Part shown: one piece after another, positions 61,201 through 63,008 of the stretch | Layout: each line of letters starts with the position of its first letter | Numbering within the stretch: the first letter of the stretch is position 1 | Source of the DNA: Chrysogorgia sp. JL179-B06 | Taxonomy: Eukaryota > Cnidaria > Anthozoa > Scleralcyonacea > Chrysogorgiidae | Direction: 5' to 3' | Length of the DNA: 64,000 bases | Assembly: GCA_035772405.1 (NCBI GenBank) | Contig: JAYKKM010000377.1 | Coordinates: forward strand, 62,001 to 126,000 | The notes under the pieces: generated by a model | Seen by the model: only the letters and a program-made list of their open reading frames with translations | The model's database searches: none | Told to the model about the DNA's origin: nothing | Made by a program: the position numbers and the translations under genes

Positions 61201-63008
61201 TTCCGAATATACGAACAACCACAACTATCTATACGTGTTTCTATTCAAACATAATTTCTCCATTTACACCACCACGCCTTCGGCTCCATGTTCACCTACA
61301 CGTTGTCCATGTATTACATCTGACGGTATTAGTGTATACAAAAAATGAAATAAGAAAACTTCAATATTTCGAAAAATACTTAAGTAAAAGTGCTTGAGTA
61401 GAAGTACAGATGAAGAAGGACACATCGTTCGAAACGTCGTCTGTGGAAATACGTAAGTCTTTTTACTTTTTTCGACATATTGAAGTACTCTTATTTTTCT
61501 TTTTATATACTATTTCCAATTATTTTGAAAACTTAGCAGCTTTCATATTTATTCTAACCATCAGTGTTTATCTATACTATTTAATTGTTGTGATACCCAG
61601 TCCTGCAAATAATTTTTCTGACATTACCAGACATTTTGACGGGTAGACTTGGCACTTCTACCGGTCATACGAATATTTTACCGGACATTAATCAAAATAT
61701 ATAGTTTTGTATTGAGAACTGTAACTTCAAGACTTACACTCACTGCAGTGCATACAGTGTAAAAGCATTGCCATTCAAAATTCATTGCATTTGGATTCGT
61801 TAATCCATGTACATTATTAGTAGGCATCCTAAGCGGCAGAAGTTAATTCTCCAGTCTCATTGCCGTTAAAGAATCTAACTAGCGTTTGCGATCATCAGTC
61901 GCGATCAGAAGCAGTTCGAAAGTAAGAATCATGTTATTTGGGGTGCACCCCAAATCGAGCAGGAGTTGTCACTGAGAGACGGACTACAATTTCTCCGCGC
62001 TATAACCTGCGTTTTCACTTGTTGCTTGTAAAGAACAAACCAGGCAAATACAGACATCGCATAAAATGCACTTGTATTTCGTATTCTCTCGAGAACATTT
62101 AACGCAATCCATTGTAAGAACTTGCCATCATGGTTATATACAAGGTCAAAGTTCTTGTGCAACGTGAAACCTTGCACAAACGTTACAAAGTGGAACTCCA
62201 ACCTGATTTACATAATGTTTACATACGTCACCTCGACTACGTAACGATAACAAACAAAGAATCGTAATAATGTGAAATGTACTAATGGCAACTTGAGAAA
62301 TATTTTCTACAGCACCAAATTTCAACCGGACAGCTTGACCGGCAAGAAAACGATCTTGCCGGTCAAAGGCAATTTAGTGCCGGTCATTGTCCGATGACTG
62401 GCGCTTATTTCCAGGCCTGATACCCGTTTATGCTAAATATACTGTTTGCCAACCACTTATGATATTCAACACCGGTGTAGGTCCAATTACCATTCCACAT
62501 ATTATACAAAAAAGTGATATTTATTAATTGGCGGTTTAACACCAAATACGTATGCTTACTCAAACCAAGGTCATAGACATGTGTGGTCACAACAACTGGT
62601 TAATACTGCTTTATACATCATATTTTATAACTTGATGTAATTCATATAGCCATAACACTACAAATATAATAGACCTTTCCTGCACTGCAGATGAAACAAT
62701 GGCTTACATCGAGTTTGAAGTAGTTATGTAATACATTTATTGTATTTTGTTCGCTCCACCCTCGACATGAAGTCATTGTTTCATGAGCAGTAACGACACA
62801 AATAGACACGAACAGTTGGACAGATGAGAAGAAATGTTTTGTATTGATGCTTTTGAACTGTTAGAGGAATTACGAACAATTATGGGTTTCTCTCGCTGCA
62901 GGTTACGGAGCAATTAAAATCCAGATTTATGCCAAGTCCTCAAGTGATTAAGAAAAGAATCGAGGGGCTGATTGAAAGAGAGTATCTAGCAAGGACGCAT
63001 GAAGATAG
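7725..63008 (+). CDS. CUL3: Cullin-3 (partial, 23 exons; both ends outside the window)
   Basis: Cullin-3 is the scaffold of CRL3 ubiquitin ligases: its N-terminal repeats bind BTB adaptor proteins, its C-terminal domain binds RBX1, and a lysine near the C-terminus takes NEDD8. I found 23 plus-strand exons whose translations follow the cullin-3 family in order. Lengths of 114, 72, 89, 115, 54, 78, 48, 49, 155, 87, 90, 69, 102, 108, 125, 52, 42, 102, 118, 69, 73, 70 and 107 bases join in phase to 662 codons plus 2 bases with no stop. Recognisable motifs are [55 protein letters not shown] and [16 protein letters not shown]. The family is about 768 residues long. About 88 residues lie upstream and about 7 downstream of the window. 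The region joining exons 17 and 18 is roughly ten residues shorter than in vertebrates. Introns range from 83 to 8147 bases and carry nearly all the repeats. Confidence 0.97.
8082..8399. mobile_element. TTAA-flanked MITE, 318 bp
   Basis: AGGTGCTGTCCAGTCC at the left and GGACTGGACTGCACCT at the right are inverted repeats. The repeat continues inward through CGTTCTGCGCATG. TTAA flanks both ends (8078-8081, 8400-8403), the piggyBac-type signature. Confidence 0.88.
8920..9150 (+). promoter_or_regulatory. Possible promoter, 5' UTR and first coding exon of another gene
   Basis: This stretch is GC-richer than its surroundings (CGCACGCGCGAGC). It has ATGGCCGGCC at about 8971, which opens a 20-codon frame, and then ATGAGTCAACTGTCAG at 9135-9150 directly before the donor GTAAGT. 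That looks like a leader with a short upstream frame and a first exon ending in phase 1. It cannot be a CUL3 alternative start, because the next CUL3 exons enter in phase 0. No downstream partner exon was recognised. Confidence 0.25.
9642..10234. mobile_element. hAT-like MITE in left arm, 593 bp
   Basis: CAGTGTTGTGAAAATTACTC and GAGTATTTACAACACTG are the terminal inverted repeats. TAGAAACG (9634-9641) and TAGAAACA (10235-10242) are the 8-bp duplications with one mismatch. The body is rich in AATTACTTTTT and GTAATTAATTAC motifs in both orientations. Confidence 0.8.
10918..11826. mobile_element. hAT-like element in right arm, 909 bp
   Basis: The element runs from CAGGCCCGGAGCTACG to GTACGGCCCTG and is flanked by GTAGCATT at 10910-10917 and 11827-11834. 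The perfect 8-bp duplication and CAG ends fit a hAT element. No transposase frame of useful length is seen, so it is non-autonomous. Confidence 0.82.
12256..12323. repeat. Perfect 68-bp palindrome without spacer
   Basis: The 34-base arm TGCATACGTAATTAAGATAT continuing to CCAAACACT is followed at once by its exact reverse complement. The centre is CACTAGTG. The TTTGGATCAAA motif recurs in the hairpins at about 12660-12780, 44750-44890 and 50940-51080. Confidence 0.95.
12650..12785. repeat. Imperfect hairpin with GGATATCC arms
   Basis: CCGGGATATCCAAACACTCG and CGTGTTTGGATATCCCGG form the arms of an inverted repeat with the loop rich in GCGCTGCGCGC. It is related to the TTTGGAT palindromes elsewhere in the window. 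Confidence 0.75.
12795..12848 (+). other. tRNA-like T-arm / SINE B-box remnant
   Basis: TTGCGGGTTCGATTCCCG has the form of a tRNA T arm and the RNA polymerase III B box. No A box or cloverleaf could be built upstream, so it is at most a tRNA-derived SINE remnant. Confidence 0.3.
13760..13919. repeat. Foldback MITE with TGCCATATAAT ends
   Basis: TGCCATATAAT at 13760 and ATTATATGGCA ending at 13919 are inverted. The inner parts (GACCAAGAGTGAGGTCTTTA against TAAAGACCGAACAGTCGAGG) also pair. A related arrangement occupies about 13265-13430. Confidence 0.6.
14288..14829. repeat. Tandem duplication of about 290 bp, second copy shortened
   Basis: The block beginning AAAAAACTCATTAATAATTC occurs at about 14290 and again at about 14580 in direct orientation. 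The copies are nearly identical for 200 bases. The first copy has a full hairpin with GTGTTTTATATCTGATAAAA arms at 14500-14560. In the second, one side of the hairpin (about 40 bases) is missing. Confidence 0.88.
15201..15809. mobile_element. TIR element with TTA duplication (Harbinger-like MITE)
   Basis: GGGCCTGTTTATAAG at the left and CTTATAAACAGGGCC at the right are inverted repeats, flanked by TTA on both sides. Further pairs of ACCCTA-type blocks lie inside both ends. The 3-bp TTA duplication fits PIF/Harbinger elements. It ends about 180 bases before CUL3 exon 2. Confidence 0.75.
15986..16057 (+). CDS. CUL3: CUL3 exon 2 (residues 39-62)
   Basis: This 72-base exon lies between GTTAG and GTAAGT, phase 0 on both sides. 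It encodes [20 protein letters not shown] and then FRDL, a strongly conserved N-terminal cullin-repeat segment. It follows an 8147-base intron, the longest in the window. Confidence 0.96.
16170..16243 (-). other. tRNA-like sequence (probable tRNA pseudogene or SINE head)
   Basis: The minus strand reads GAGGTAGCTCAACTGGCAGA, an A-box-like D arm, and later GAGTTCAAATCCC, a B-box-like T arm, at tRNA-like spacing. The T stem does not pair well and the base before the presumed anticodon is not T, so a functional tRNA is unlikely. Confidence 0.4.
16530..16622. mobile_element. GC-rich palindromic insertion with 10-bp direct repeats
   Basis: The arms at 16533-16570 and 16583-16620 are exact reverse complements over 38 bases around a 12-base loop. 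The arms include CTCGTACCCAGGGCCTATCT and CGCCCGCCGCCGACCC. GGTGATTATT flanks the unit at 16520-16529 and 16623-16632, like a target-site duplication. No known family was recognised. Confidence 0.9.
17738..17790 (+). other. tRNA-like B-box remnant
   Basis: GGGTCGCAGGTTCAATTCC resembles a tRNA T arm. It may be the 3' part of a tRNA-derived SINE head. No convincing A box was found. Confidence 0.25.
17845..18483. repeat. Long inverted repeat, about 190-bp arms
   Basis: Left arm 17845-18034 and right arm 18290-18483 are inverted copies. They share ATGACATGAAAT and GACGAAATGCTGTTTACCGT-like blocks, and AATTATGACGTCATATTG is next to the centre. The right end is followed by TTAA, as in other foldback elements here. 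Confidence 0.85.
18571..18659 (+). CDS. CUL3: CUL3 exon 3 (residues 63-91 plus 2 bases)
   Basis: The acceptor is TTTTTAG and the donor is GTTAGG. The exon encodes [11 protein letters not shown] and [11 protein letters not shown] and ends in phase 2 (AG of an arginine codon). The next intron is only 83 bases. Confidence 0.95.
18743..18857 (+). CDS. CUL3: CUL3 exon 4 (residues 92-130)
   Basis: The first base completes the arginine begun in exon 3. The exon then encodes [17 protein letters not shown] and [18 protein letters not shown] and stops before GTACTG. It matches the cullin-repeat segment around the family's NACQMLM and VYEEDFE motifs. Confidence 0.95.
18964..19017 (+). CDS. CUL3: CUL3 exon 5 (residues 131-148)
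   Basis: This 54-base exon encodes [18 protein letters not shown] between an acceptor TAG and a donor GTAAAC. It lies 106 bases after exon 4, so exons 3-5 form a tight cluster of about 450 bases. Confidence 0.94.
19461..19850. mobile_element. TIR element, 390 bp, GACGGC-rich ends
   Basis: AGGGACTTTAAGATCTACGA and its inverted partner ending in AGATCTTAAAGTCCCT bound the element. The 41-base inverted repeats also contain CAACCTAGGACGGCGACG. ATT occurs directly outside each end, a possible 3-bp duplication. Confidence 0.82.
21353..21568. repeat. Minisatellite, 17-bp unit GCGTTTATTAGAGGGAG
   Basis: About ten units of GCGTTTATTAGAGGGAG occur in a row. Two are lengthened to 33 bases by the insert CATTCTTGTATGAAAAGGG. 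It ends about 115 bases before CUL3 exon 6. Confidence 0.92.
21683..21760 (+). CDS. CUL3: CUL3 exon 6 (residues 149-174)
   Basis: The exon runs between TTTTCAG and GTTAGT, phase 0. It encodes [17 protein letters not shown] and PTTEKPITE. The family pattern here is an acidic helix followed by a short loop, and the loop differs from the vertebrate form. Confidence 0.94.
21761..23960. other. Intron sequence without a firm feature
   Basis: No coding similarity or clear terminal repeats were seen. A purine-rich tract (GGGGGAGAGAAGGAGAGGGA) lies at about 22290-22345. Confidence 0.4.
23965..24432. repeat. LINE/SINE 3'-tail remnants
   Basis: GATACGTTTATTGAACATTG at 23990 reads as a minus-strand 3' tail. 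AAAGCGCATTTATGGAAGAA followed by a TTATTATTATTA tract at 24370-24432 reads as a plus-strand CR1-like 3' end. No ORF2 part is attached. Confidence 0.4.
24899..24946 (+). CDS. CUL3: CUL3 exon 7 (residues 175-190)
   Basis: This 48-base exon encodes [16 protein letters not shown] between TTCAAG and GTGAGC. It corresponds to the conserved segment with ELI-KHM in the cullin repeats. Confidence 0.94.
25106..26529. mobile_element. Inner TTAA foldback element nested in the outer one
   Basis: AGTGCCTAGAACCTCTG at 25106 and CAGAGGTTACAGGCACT at 26529 begin inverted arms of about 140 bases, flanked by TTAA (25102-25105 and 26530-26533). Both arms contain GATATATTACAT in opposite orientations. A LINE fragment fills the loop. 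Confidence 0.82.
25280..26320 (-). pseudogene. LINE ORF2 fragment with FADD motif, minus strand
   Basis: The minus strand encodes [20 protein letters not shown] and [11 protein letters not shown], the reverse-transcriptase active-site region (FADD) of CR1/Jockey-like LINEs. Downstream comes KTSFVVFHN, then [20 protein letters not shown]. Several stops break the frame. The 3' tail is a TTGA microsatellite at 25284-25304. Confidence 0.8.
27752..28815. repeat. Degenerate foldback element with internal tandem repeat and hairpin
   Basis: TTAAAGTGCC at 27752 and the region ending in TTAA near 28820 share inverted blocks (GTTTGGGTATTTTACAT and ATGTAAAATACCCAAAC). Inside are three copies of GTGCGTTATATTGACAAA (27955, 28101, 28156) and a hairpin at 28618-28724. 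The hairpin arms carry GCTGTTAAAGTTATCGGATG and its complement. Confidence 0.6.
29287..29335 (+). CDS. CUL3: CUL3 exon 8 (residues 191-206 plus 1 base)
   Basis: The exon follows ATTTAG and encodes [16 protein letters not shown], ending in phase 1 with G before GTTTGT. It matches the family's MENSG-HMLKN motif almost exactly. Confidence 0.96.
29816..30241. mobile_element. Palindromic MITE, family AGGACATTGGCAAC, copy 1
   Basis: GGACATTGGCAACAAAAATT at the left and AATTTTTGTTACCAATGTCC at the right are inverted. The repeat reaches far inward (CGTTTTTGAAATATTTCAGT and its inverse), and TTAA lies at both ends. Copies of the same family are at 58111-58570 and 60781-61177. Confidence 0.88.
30293..30510. 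repeat. Inverted repeat with CTCTTATCCAGTCATCGC arms
   Basis: The outer 24 bases of both arms match exactly as inverted copies, and homology continues for about 50 bases. No target duplication was seen. Confidence 0.8.
30520..31055. other. Intron sequence sharing a dispersed repeat with 43480-43870
   Basis: AATTCCAAATCTGTTTTCAG near 30580 has an inverted counterpart near 43845. CATGGATGG-type and GGGCGAGGGG blocks also recur there in inverted order. Family unknown. Confidence 0.45.
31056..31210 (+). CDS. CUL3: CUL3 exon 9 (residues 207-258)
   Basis: This is the longest exon here, at 155 bases. AT completes the aspartate begun in exon 8. It encodes [17 protein letters not shown], then [13 protein letters not shown] and NAITYIQ before GTATGT. 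A Ty3-type retrotransposon lies 15 bases downstream of this donor. Confidence 0.97.
31226..31321 (-). repeat. 3' LTR of the Ty3-like element (96 bp)
   Basis: It shares TGTTGTATTTTAACTC and the end GTGACGTAATCACTACA with the other LTR but lacks 28 bases in the middle. It sits next to the polypurine tract, which marks it as the 3' LTR of the minus-strand element. Confidence 0.92.
31414..31748 (-). pseudogene. Frameshifted C-terminal tail of the integrase
   Basis: This frame carries [25 protein letters not shown] and RRSTRNR, as in the chromodomain-free tails of Ty3-type integrases. It is out of frame with the main integrase body by a single shift near 31749. Confidence 0.7.
31749..32918 (-). 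pseudogene. Integrase part of the Ty3-like element
   Basis: After the TAA the same frame continues into a connection region ([13 protein letters not shown]) and integrase. The zinc-binding HHCC motif is seen as HEGHQ through HCLACQ. The catalytic D, D and E are in [17 protein letters not shown] and PQGNAEAEA. The frame is lost near 31749. The C-terminal part continues in another frame at 31414-31734 with [13 protein letters not shown]. Confidence 0.9.
32922..33829 (-). pseudogene. Broken pol: gag-like start joined to reverse transcriptase and RNase H
   Basis: The first part reads [16 protein letters not shown], which looks like the start of a Ty3-type gag. It is followed directly by reverse transcriptase from [16 protein letters not shown], with [10 protein letters not shown] as the active site. 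The frame is broken near 33367 by a one-base shift. Then come RNase H features [10 protein letters not shown] and [11 protein letters not shown]. An in-frame TAA ends this part at 32922-32924. The fusion shows an internal deletion, so the element cannot make its own full set of proteins. Confidence 0.85.
33904..34027 (-). repeat. 5' LTR of the Ty3-like element (124 bp)
   Basis: This copy has the 28-base segment AAACTGAAGTCTTTCTCC and beyond that the 3' LTR lacks. At 124 bp it is very short for an LTR. It is followed at once by the duplicated TTAGC. Confidence 0.92.
34040..34440 (+). pseudogene. LINE ORF2 fragment
   Basis: [20 protein letters not shown], then [16 protein letters not shown] and, in another frame, [20 protein letters not shown], is the thumb region after the reverse transcriptase of CR1/Jockey-like LINEs. 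At least one frameshift is present. It begins a few bases beyond the LTR element's duplicated TTAGC, so the LTR element probably landed in or beside it. Confidence 0.8.
34923..35056. repeat. Imperfect palindrome with GTTATTTACCG arms
   Basis: GTTATTTACCG at the left and CGGTAAATAAC at the right are inverted. The inner blocks GAGAAATATTTGC and GTCTCAAAAACG also have inverted partners. The centre is GGCCACGGGCC. Confidence 0.8.
35377..35463 (+). CDS. CUL3: CUL3 exon 10 (residues 259-287)
   Basis: The exon encodes [20 protein letters not shown] and then KLFKQAIST, between CCTAG and GTGAGT. RFD-FL and SFNND-LFKQ are cullin-family signatures near the end of the N-terminal repeats. Confidence 0.97.
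35847..35936 (+). CDS. CUL3: CUL3 exon 11 (residues 288-317)
   Basis: The exon encodes [20 protein letters not shown] and [10 protein letters not shown], between TTAAAG and [21 protein letters not shown] is the cullin-3 form of the start of the C-terminal domain. The intron before it is 383 bases. Confidence 0.97.
36118..37385. repeat. GAT/GGT-rich minisatellite, about 1.25 kb, 15-bp unit
   Basis: The basic unit is GATGGTGGTGATTGT with small variants (GACGGTGGTGATTGT, AATGGTGGTGATTGT). The plus strand is almost free of C except in GAC and rare CTT variants. All frames stay open on both strands and give runs such as DGGDC, VMVVI or HHHHN. These follow from the repeat. It fills most of the intron between exons 11 and 12. 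Confidence 0.95.
37472..37540 (+). CDS. CUL3: CUL3 exon 12 (residues 318-340)
   Basis: The exon encodes [20 protein letters not shown] and then QEK, between AACTAG and GTGAGC. It lies directly after the large GAT-rich minisatellite, about 90 bases beyond its end. Confidence 0.96.
37541..38706. other. Intron with a GAAC microsatellite, otherwise featureless
   Basis: GAACGAACGAAC occurs at about 38335-38355. No coding or element boundaries were recognised. Confidence 0.4.
38707..38808 (+). CDS. CUL3: CUL3 exon 13 (residues 341-374)
   Basis: The exon encodes [20 protein letters not shown] and [14 protein letters not shown], between TTTCAG and [20 protein letters not shown] is a near-invariant cullin segment of the four-helix bundle. 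Confidence 0.97.
38945..39232. repeat. Foldback repeat with TTAGTATAAATACA ends
   Basis: TTAGTATAAATACA near 39030 and TGTATTTATACTAAAG near 39220 are inverted, with AATTATTCGCC-type hairpins outside. It looks like a MITE remnant. Confidence 0.5.
39255..39520 (+). pseudogene. Penelope-like GIY-YIG endonuclease fragment
   Basis: The frame encodes [20 protein letters not shown] followed by NLKIRLA and [16 protein letters not shown], then [24 protein letters not shown] pattern is typical of the GIY-YIG domain of Penelope-like elements. Two stops (after IRLA and after NIVG) break it. Its C-terminal part resumes at about 40250. Confidence 0.85.
39528..40246. mobile_element. TIR element inserted in the Penelope fragment
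   Basis: AGGCCGCCGAGAGG at the left and CCTCTCGGCGGCCCT at the right are inverted. The element splits the Penelope-like frame into two parts. The ends resemble hAT termini but no clear 8-bp duplication remains. A run of 16 C lies just inside the right end. Confidence 0.65.
40250..40380 (+). pseudogene. C-terminal continuation of the Penelope-like fragment
   Basis: [20 protein letters not shown] resumes after the insertion and runs to a stop at about 40381. It lies in the right order and orientation to be the tail of the 39255-39520 fragment. The match is weaker than the nuclease part. Confidence 0.5.
40930..41037 (+). CDS. CUL3: CUL3 exon 14 (residues 375-410)
   Basis: The exon encodes [20 protein letters not shown] and [13 protein letters not shown], between TTTTTAG and GTACGT. 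The [14 protein letters not shown] motif is diagnostic for cullins. The tail after QH differs from vertebrate cullin-3. Confidence 0.96.
41227..41705 (-). pseudogene. Acidic gag-like ORF, frameshifted
   Basis: From an ATG at 41705 the minus strand encodes 101 residues with [20 protein letters not shown] and [19 protein letters not shown]. An overlapping frame (41505-41227) adds [20 protein letters not shown] and FQALHRR. Acidic gag-like proteins of DIRS or related retroelements in cnidarians have similar LLDEI blocks, but this is a loose likeness. No reverse transcriptase is nearby. It lies in the intron between exons 14 and 15. Confidence 0.35.
42055..42179 (+). CDS. CUL3: CUL3 exon 15 (residues 411-451 plus 2 bases)
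   Basis: The exon encodes [20 protein letters not shown], then [15 protein letters not shown], ending in phase 2 (AG) before GTATGT. LTTG-WPTQ marks the cullin alpha/beta domain that binds RBX1. The segment after NCNIP is more divergent than its neighbours. Confidence 0.96.
42205..42320. repeat. CGTT/CATT microsatellite
   Basis: CGTTCGTTCGTTCGTTCG grades into TTTGTTCGTTTG and CATTCATTC units. It starts about 30 bases after the exon 15 donor. Confidence 0.85.
42320..44203. other. Intron with palindromic remnants, no gene
   Basis: Inverted blocks ATGAGGCGATAG and CTATCGCCTC (42402-42452) and GGTCTATT pairs (42470-42540) suggest decayed MITEs. A run of 16 C lies at about 43515. The 43480-43870 part is shared in inverted form with 30520-30780. 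Confidence 0.45.
44204..44255 (+). CDS. CUL3: CUL3 exon 16 (residues 452-469)
   Basis: The first base completes an arginine. The exon then encodes [17 protein letters not shown] before GTAAGA. The family has [14 protein letters not shown] at this point, so alanine-lysine is replaced by glycine-cysteine. The next intron is 6229 bases. Confidence 0.95.
44500..44715. repeat. Dispersed repeat, second copy of the 590-800 sequence
   Basis: Both copies contain CCAAGCAAAATCGTCTCTGC and TATAGTTGAATTTGCTACCT in the same order and orientation, with a CGGCTCCCG block before them. The family is unknown. Confidence 0.75.
44727..45865. mobile_element. TTTGGAT-hairpin element, copy 1
   Basis: It begins AAGAAATACCTAATGG with a hairpin CCGTGTTTGGAT, and ends near CAAACACGGGAATTAGCCAA. 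The same arrangement recurs at 50911-51955. Both copies contain ATGAATGGTTTCTT reading MNGFF-VN-LPDER before a GTAAAA donor-like site, possibly a remnant of an encoded protein. Copy 1 carries an extra 300-bp insertion at 45133-45432. Confidence 0.7.
45133..45432. mobile_element. 300-bp MITE with an empty site in the sister copy
   Basis: CATAGTCAATCGAGATATGG and CCATATCTCGATTGACCATG are the inverted ends. TGCAGAT is duplicated at 45126-45132 and 45433-45439. The sister element reads GCTGCAGATGTAAAG without interruption at 51372, which gives the exact pre-insertion sequence. Confidence 0.92.
46730..47206. mobile_element. TTAA-flanked palindromic MITE, 477 bp
   Basis: AGTGTCCCTGACATCAAAAT and ATTTTGATGTCAGGGGCACT are inverted ends inside TTAA (46726-46729, 47207-47210). 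The arms pair for about 190 bases each, including CATATCAAACAAACTGATAT and its inverse. Confidence 0.92.
47340..47460. repeat. ATT microsatellite
   Basis: ATTATTATTATTATTATT at about 47359-47390 is followed by T-rich ATTTATTTA sequence. Probably the 3' tail of a degraded LINE. Confidence 0.7.
47615..48389 (+). pseudogene. MULE-like transposase C-terminal fragment
   Basis: [18 protein letters not shown] at the start and, after a frameshift near 47690, [55 protein letters not shown] and KCPKTKFC follow the order seen in Mutator-like transposase proteins of animals. An in-frame TAA at 48240-48242 precedes a further 48 codons ending at 48389. The N-terminal catalytic part is absent and no terminal inverted repeats were found. 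It is a decayed piece in the intron between exons 16 and 17. Confidence 0.75.
48425..49221 (+). pseudogene. LINE ORF2 fragment with a nested insertion
   Basis: [39 protein letters not shown], then after the insertion [20 protein letters not shown] and [20 protein letters not shown] end in TAG at about 49109. The 3' end has AAAGCATCGAGACATTGTG and an ATT microsatellite to 49221. This is a typical CR1/L2-like end. Confidence 0.88.
48592..48790. mobile_element. About 200-bp repeat inserted in the LINE (inverted copy at 49524)
   Basis: The sequence from ATAAATACATCATAAAC to AAATATTACTAATTATTA interrupts the LINE frame. An inverted copy about 90% similar lies at 49524-49720. Both include CCATGGAAAC and CCTAAGTATTAGAC or its complement. 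It may be a MITE family. Confidence 0.85.
49524..49720. repeat. Inverted partner of the 48592-48790 repeat
   Basis: It begins TAATAATTAGTAATATTT and ends near GATGTATTTAT. The two copies, 730 bases apart, could fold into a long hairpin. Confidence 0.85.
49721..50484. other. Intron with a short palindrome before exon 17
   Basis: TTGTGCAATTAAGGATTTACAT and its inverse GTAAATCCTTAATTGCACGA (about 50342-50432) form a hairpin less than 60 bases before exon 17. Nothing else was recognised. Confidence 0.6.
50485..50526 (+). CDS. CUL3: CUL3 exon 17 (residues 470-483)
   Basis: This is the shortest exon, at 42 bases. It encodes [14 protein letters not shown] between TTTTCAG and GTAAGT. GSADLNA-F-G is the conserved beta-strand segment of the cullin C-terminal domain. 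Confidence 0.95.
50911..51955. mobile_element. TTTGGAT-hairpin element, copy 2
   Basis: AAGAAATACCTAATGG and a hairpin with CCGTGTTTGGATGCTC and its partner CAGAGTATCCAAACACGG form the left part. The right part has CGTGTTTGGATACTC and ATCCAAACACGGGTATTG. It follows copy 1 (44727-45865) through most of its length but lacks the 300-bp insertion. Confidence 0.75.
52017..54170 (+). mobile_element. 5'-truncated LINE with 10-bp target duplication
   Basis: GATATGGCTA is present at 52007-52016 and 54171-54180. Removing one copy and the interval restores an unbroken GGGTACTCCAG-family sequence. The insert carries reverse transcriptase and ends in a GATGATGAT tract (about 54053-54073) and a further 95 bases. 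It is 2154 bp and lacks the 5' half of a typical LINE. The clade was not resolved. Confidence 0.9.
52047..54056 (+). pseudogene. LINE reverse transcriptase, three frames
   Basis: The first frame has [40 protein letters not shown] and [19 protein letters not shown], which are reverse-transcriptase fingers and palm blocks. A frameshift near 53035 leads to [16 protein letters not shown] and then [12 protein letters not shown] with the YADD active site. Another shift near 53370 leads to [29 protein letters not shown] and [11 protein letters not shown] to a stop at 54054-54056. The gene is dead but relatively well preserved. Confidence 0.88.
54690..54965. repeat. CCGGGCTAGCCC and TTAA repeat cluster
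   Basis: GTTGCCGGGCTAGCCC occurs twice in tandem near 54710, with a variant near 54920. TTATATGAGACGA recurs three times. Between them is a near-perfect palindrome of TAAT units (54776-54840). Confidence 0.85.
55277..55378 (+). CDS. CUL3: CUL3 exon 18 (residues 484-517)
   Basis: The exon encodes [20 protein letters not shown] and [14 protein letters not shown], between TTTTAG and [21 protein letters not shown] is strongly conserved. The loop before it is shorter than in vertebrate cullin-3. The donor GTGAGC is the first six bases of a 46/47-bp minisatellite. Confidence 0.96.
55379..55795. repeat. 46/47-bp minisatellite beginning at the exon 18 donor
   Basis: About nine units of GTGAGCATGATTCTGCAG and then TATTAGTCTTACTAAGTGTA run in tandem. 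The first unit's GTGAGC is the functional splice donor of exon 18. Later units start GTGAGC, GTGACA or GTAACA. It fills most of the 540-bp intron. Confidence 0.95.
55919..56036 (+). CDS. CUL3: CUL3 exon 19 (residues 518-556 plus 1 base)
   Basis: The exon encodes [20 protein letters not shown] and [19 protein letters not shown], ending in phase 1 before [25 protein letters not shown] is a clear cullin-3 signature. A LINE fragment begins about 18 bases after the donor. Confidence 0.97.
56055..56660 (+). pseudogene. LINE ORF2 terminal fragment next to the exon 19 donor
   Basis: [40 protein letters not shown] and [18 protein letters not shown] are LINE ORF2 C-terminal features. The frame ends at 56385-56387 and continues out of frame. 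The 3' end TACCCTCATTAAATAAAG is shared with the LINE at 2668-3210. Confidence 0.85.
56661..56731. repeat. TTC microsatellite (LINE tail)
   Basis: About 22 units of TTC follow directly on AATAAAGTATT, so the tract is the expanded 3' tail of the LINE. Confidence 0.95.
57040..57108 (+). CDS. CUL3: CUL3 exon 20 (residues 557-579 plus 1 base)
   Basis: AA completes a glutamate. The exon then encodes [20 protein letters not shown] and QT, ending in phase 1 before [20 protein letters not shown] is conserved in cullins just before the winged-helix domain. Confidence 0.96.
57150..57480. repeat. TGTTTGTC / CATTA simple repeats
   Basis: Irregular GTCTGTCTGTCTG and TGTTTGTTTGTTCATCTATA units run from about 57150 to 57412. 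CATTACATTACGTTA units follow. The cysteine- and valine-rich open frames here are artefacts of the repeat. Confidence 0.9.
57678..57750 (+). CDS. CUL3: CUL3 exon 21 (residues 580-603 plus 2 bases)
   Basis: TG completes a valine. The exon then encodes [20 protein letters not shown] and RKH, ending in GA of a glutamate codon. No GT follows. The next bases are ATATCCTTTT, the U12-type AT-AC donor form. [13 protein letters not shown] is the conserved linker to the neddylation domain. Confidence 0.96.
58111..58570. mobile_element. Palindromic MITE, family AGGACATTGGCAAC, copy 2
   Basis: AGGACATTGGCAACAAAGAT and TTTTTGTTGCCAATGTCCT are the inverted ends. TTAA follows the right end (58571-58574), and the left flank GTAA differs by one base. 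Long arms pair as in copy 1. It lies in the AT-AC intron. Confidence 0.88.
58600..59762 (+). pseudogene. LINE ORF2 fragment interrupted by a MITE
   Basis: [40 protein letters not shown] and [20 protein letters not shown] are followed after shifts by [17 protein letters not shown]. The frame is cut at 59070 by a TTAA element, resumes with SALKTFLF at 59542, and has a CR1-like tail ending in TTATTATTATT at about 59762. It is related to the LINE at 48425-49221. Confidence 0.85.
59075..59537. mobile_element. TTAA MITE, family GGGACACTCCAG, inside the LINE
   Basis: AGGGACACTCCAGCCC and GGCCGGAGTGTCCCT are the inverted ends with TTAA on both sides (59071-59074 and 59538-59541). Removing it and one TTAA rejoins the LINE coding sequence. 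Inner blocks include AAGATCTTTCATATGAACTG. Confidence 0.93.
60371..60440 (+). CDS. CUL3: CUL3 exon 22, neddylation exon (residues 604-627)
   Basis: G completes the glutamate begun in exon 21. The exon then encodes [20 protein letters not shown] and VAE before GTATGA. The lysine of RIMK at 60399-60401 aligns with the NEDD8 acceptor of cullins. It lies in the winged-helix domain. Confidence 0.97.
60781..61177. mobile_element. Palindromic MITE, family AGGACATTGGCAAC, copy 3
   Basis: AGGACATTGGCAACGTAAAT and the right end TTTGTTTCCAATGCCCT are inverted. TTAA flanks both ends exactly (60777-60780, 61178-61181). The interior differs from copies 1 and 2. It lies in the intron between exons 22 and 23. 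Confidence 0.85.
61182..62901. other. Intron with GACCGGTCA-type repeat remnants
   Basis: Blocks such as TTGACCGGCAAGA and TTGCCGGTCAAAGG (62330-62370) resemble sequences at 19115-19455 (TGACCGGTCACGATGATCAT). No frame with recognisable similarity was found. Confidence 0.45.
62902..63008 (+). CDS. CUL3: CUL3 exon 23 (residues 628-662 plus 2 bases)
   Basis: The exon encodes [20 protein letters not shown] and [15 protein letters not shown], ending in phase 2 (AG) before GTAGGT. This is the end of the winged-helix domain. The family continues for about seven more residues to a stop. I found no matching exon in 63009-64000, so the terminal exon lies downstream. Confidence 0.97.

Noticed and set aside
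61410..61646. 78-codon plus-strand frame starting [17 protein letters not shown]
   Set aside because: The first part resembles junk often found near retroelement ends, the rest is hydrophobic low-complexity. There is no domain and no context.
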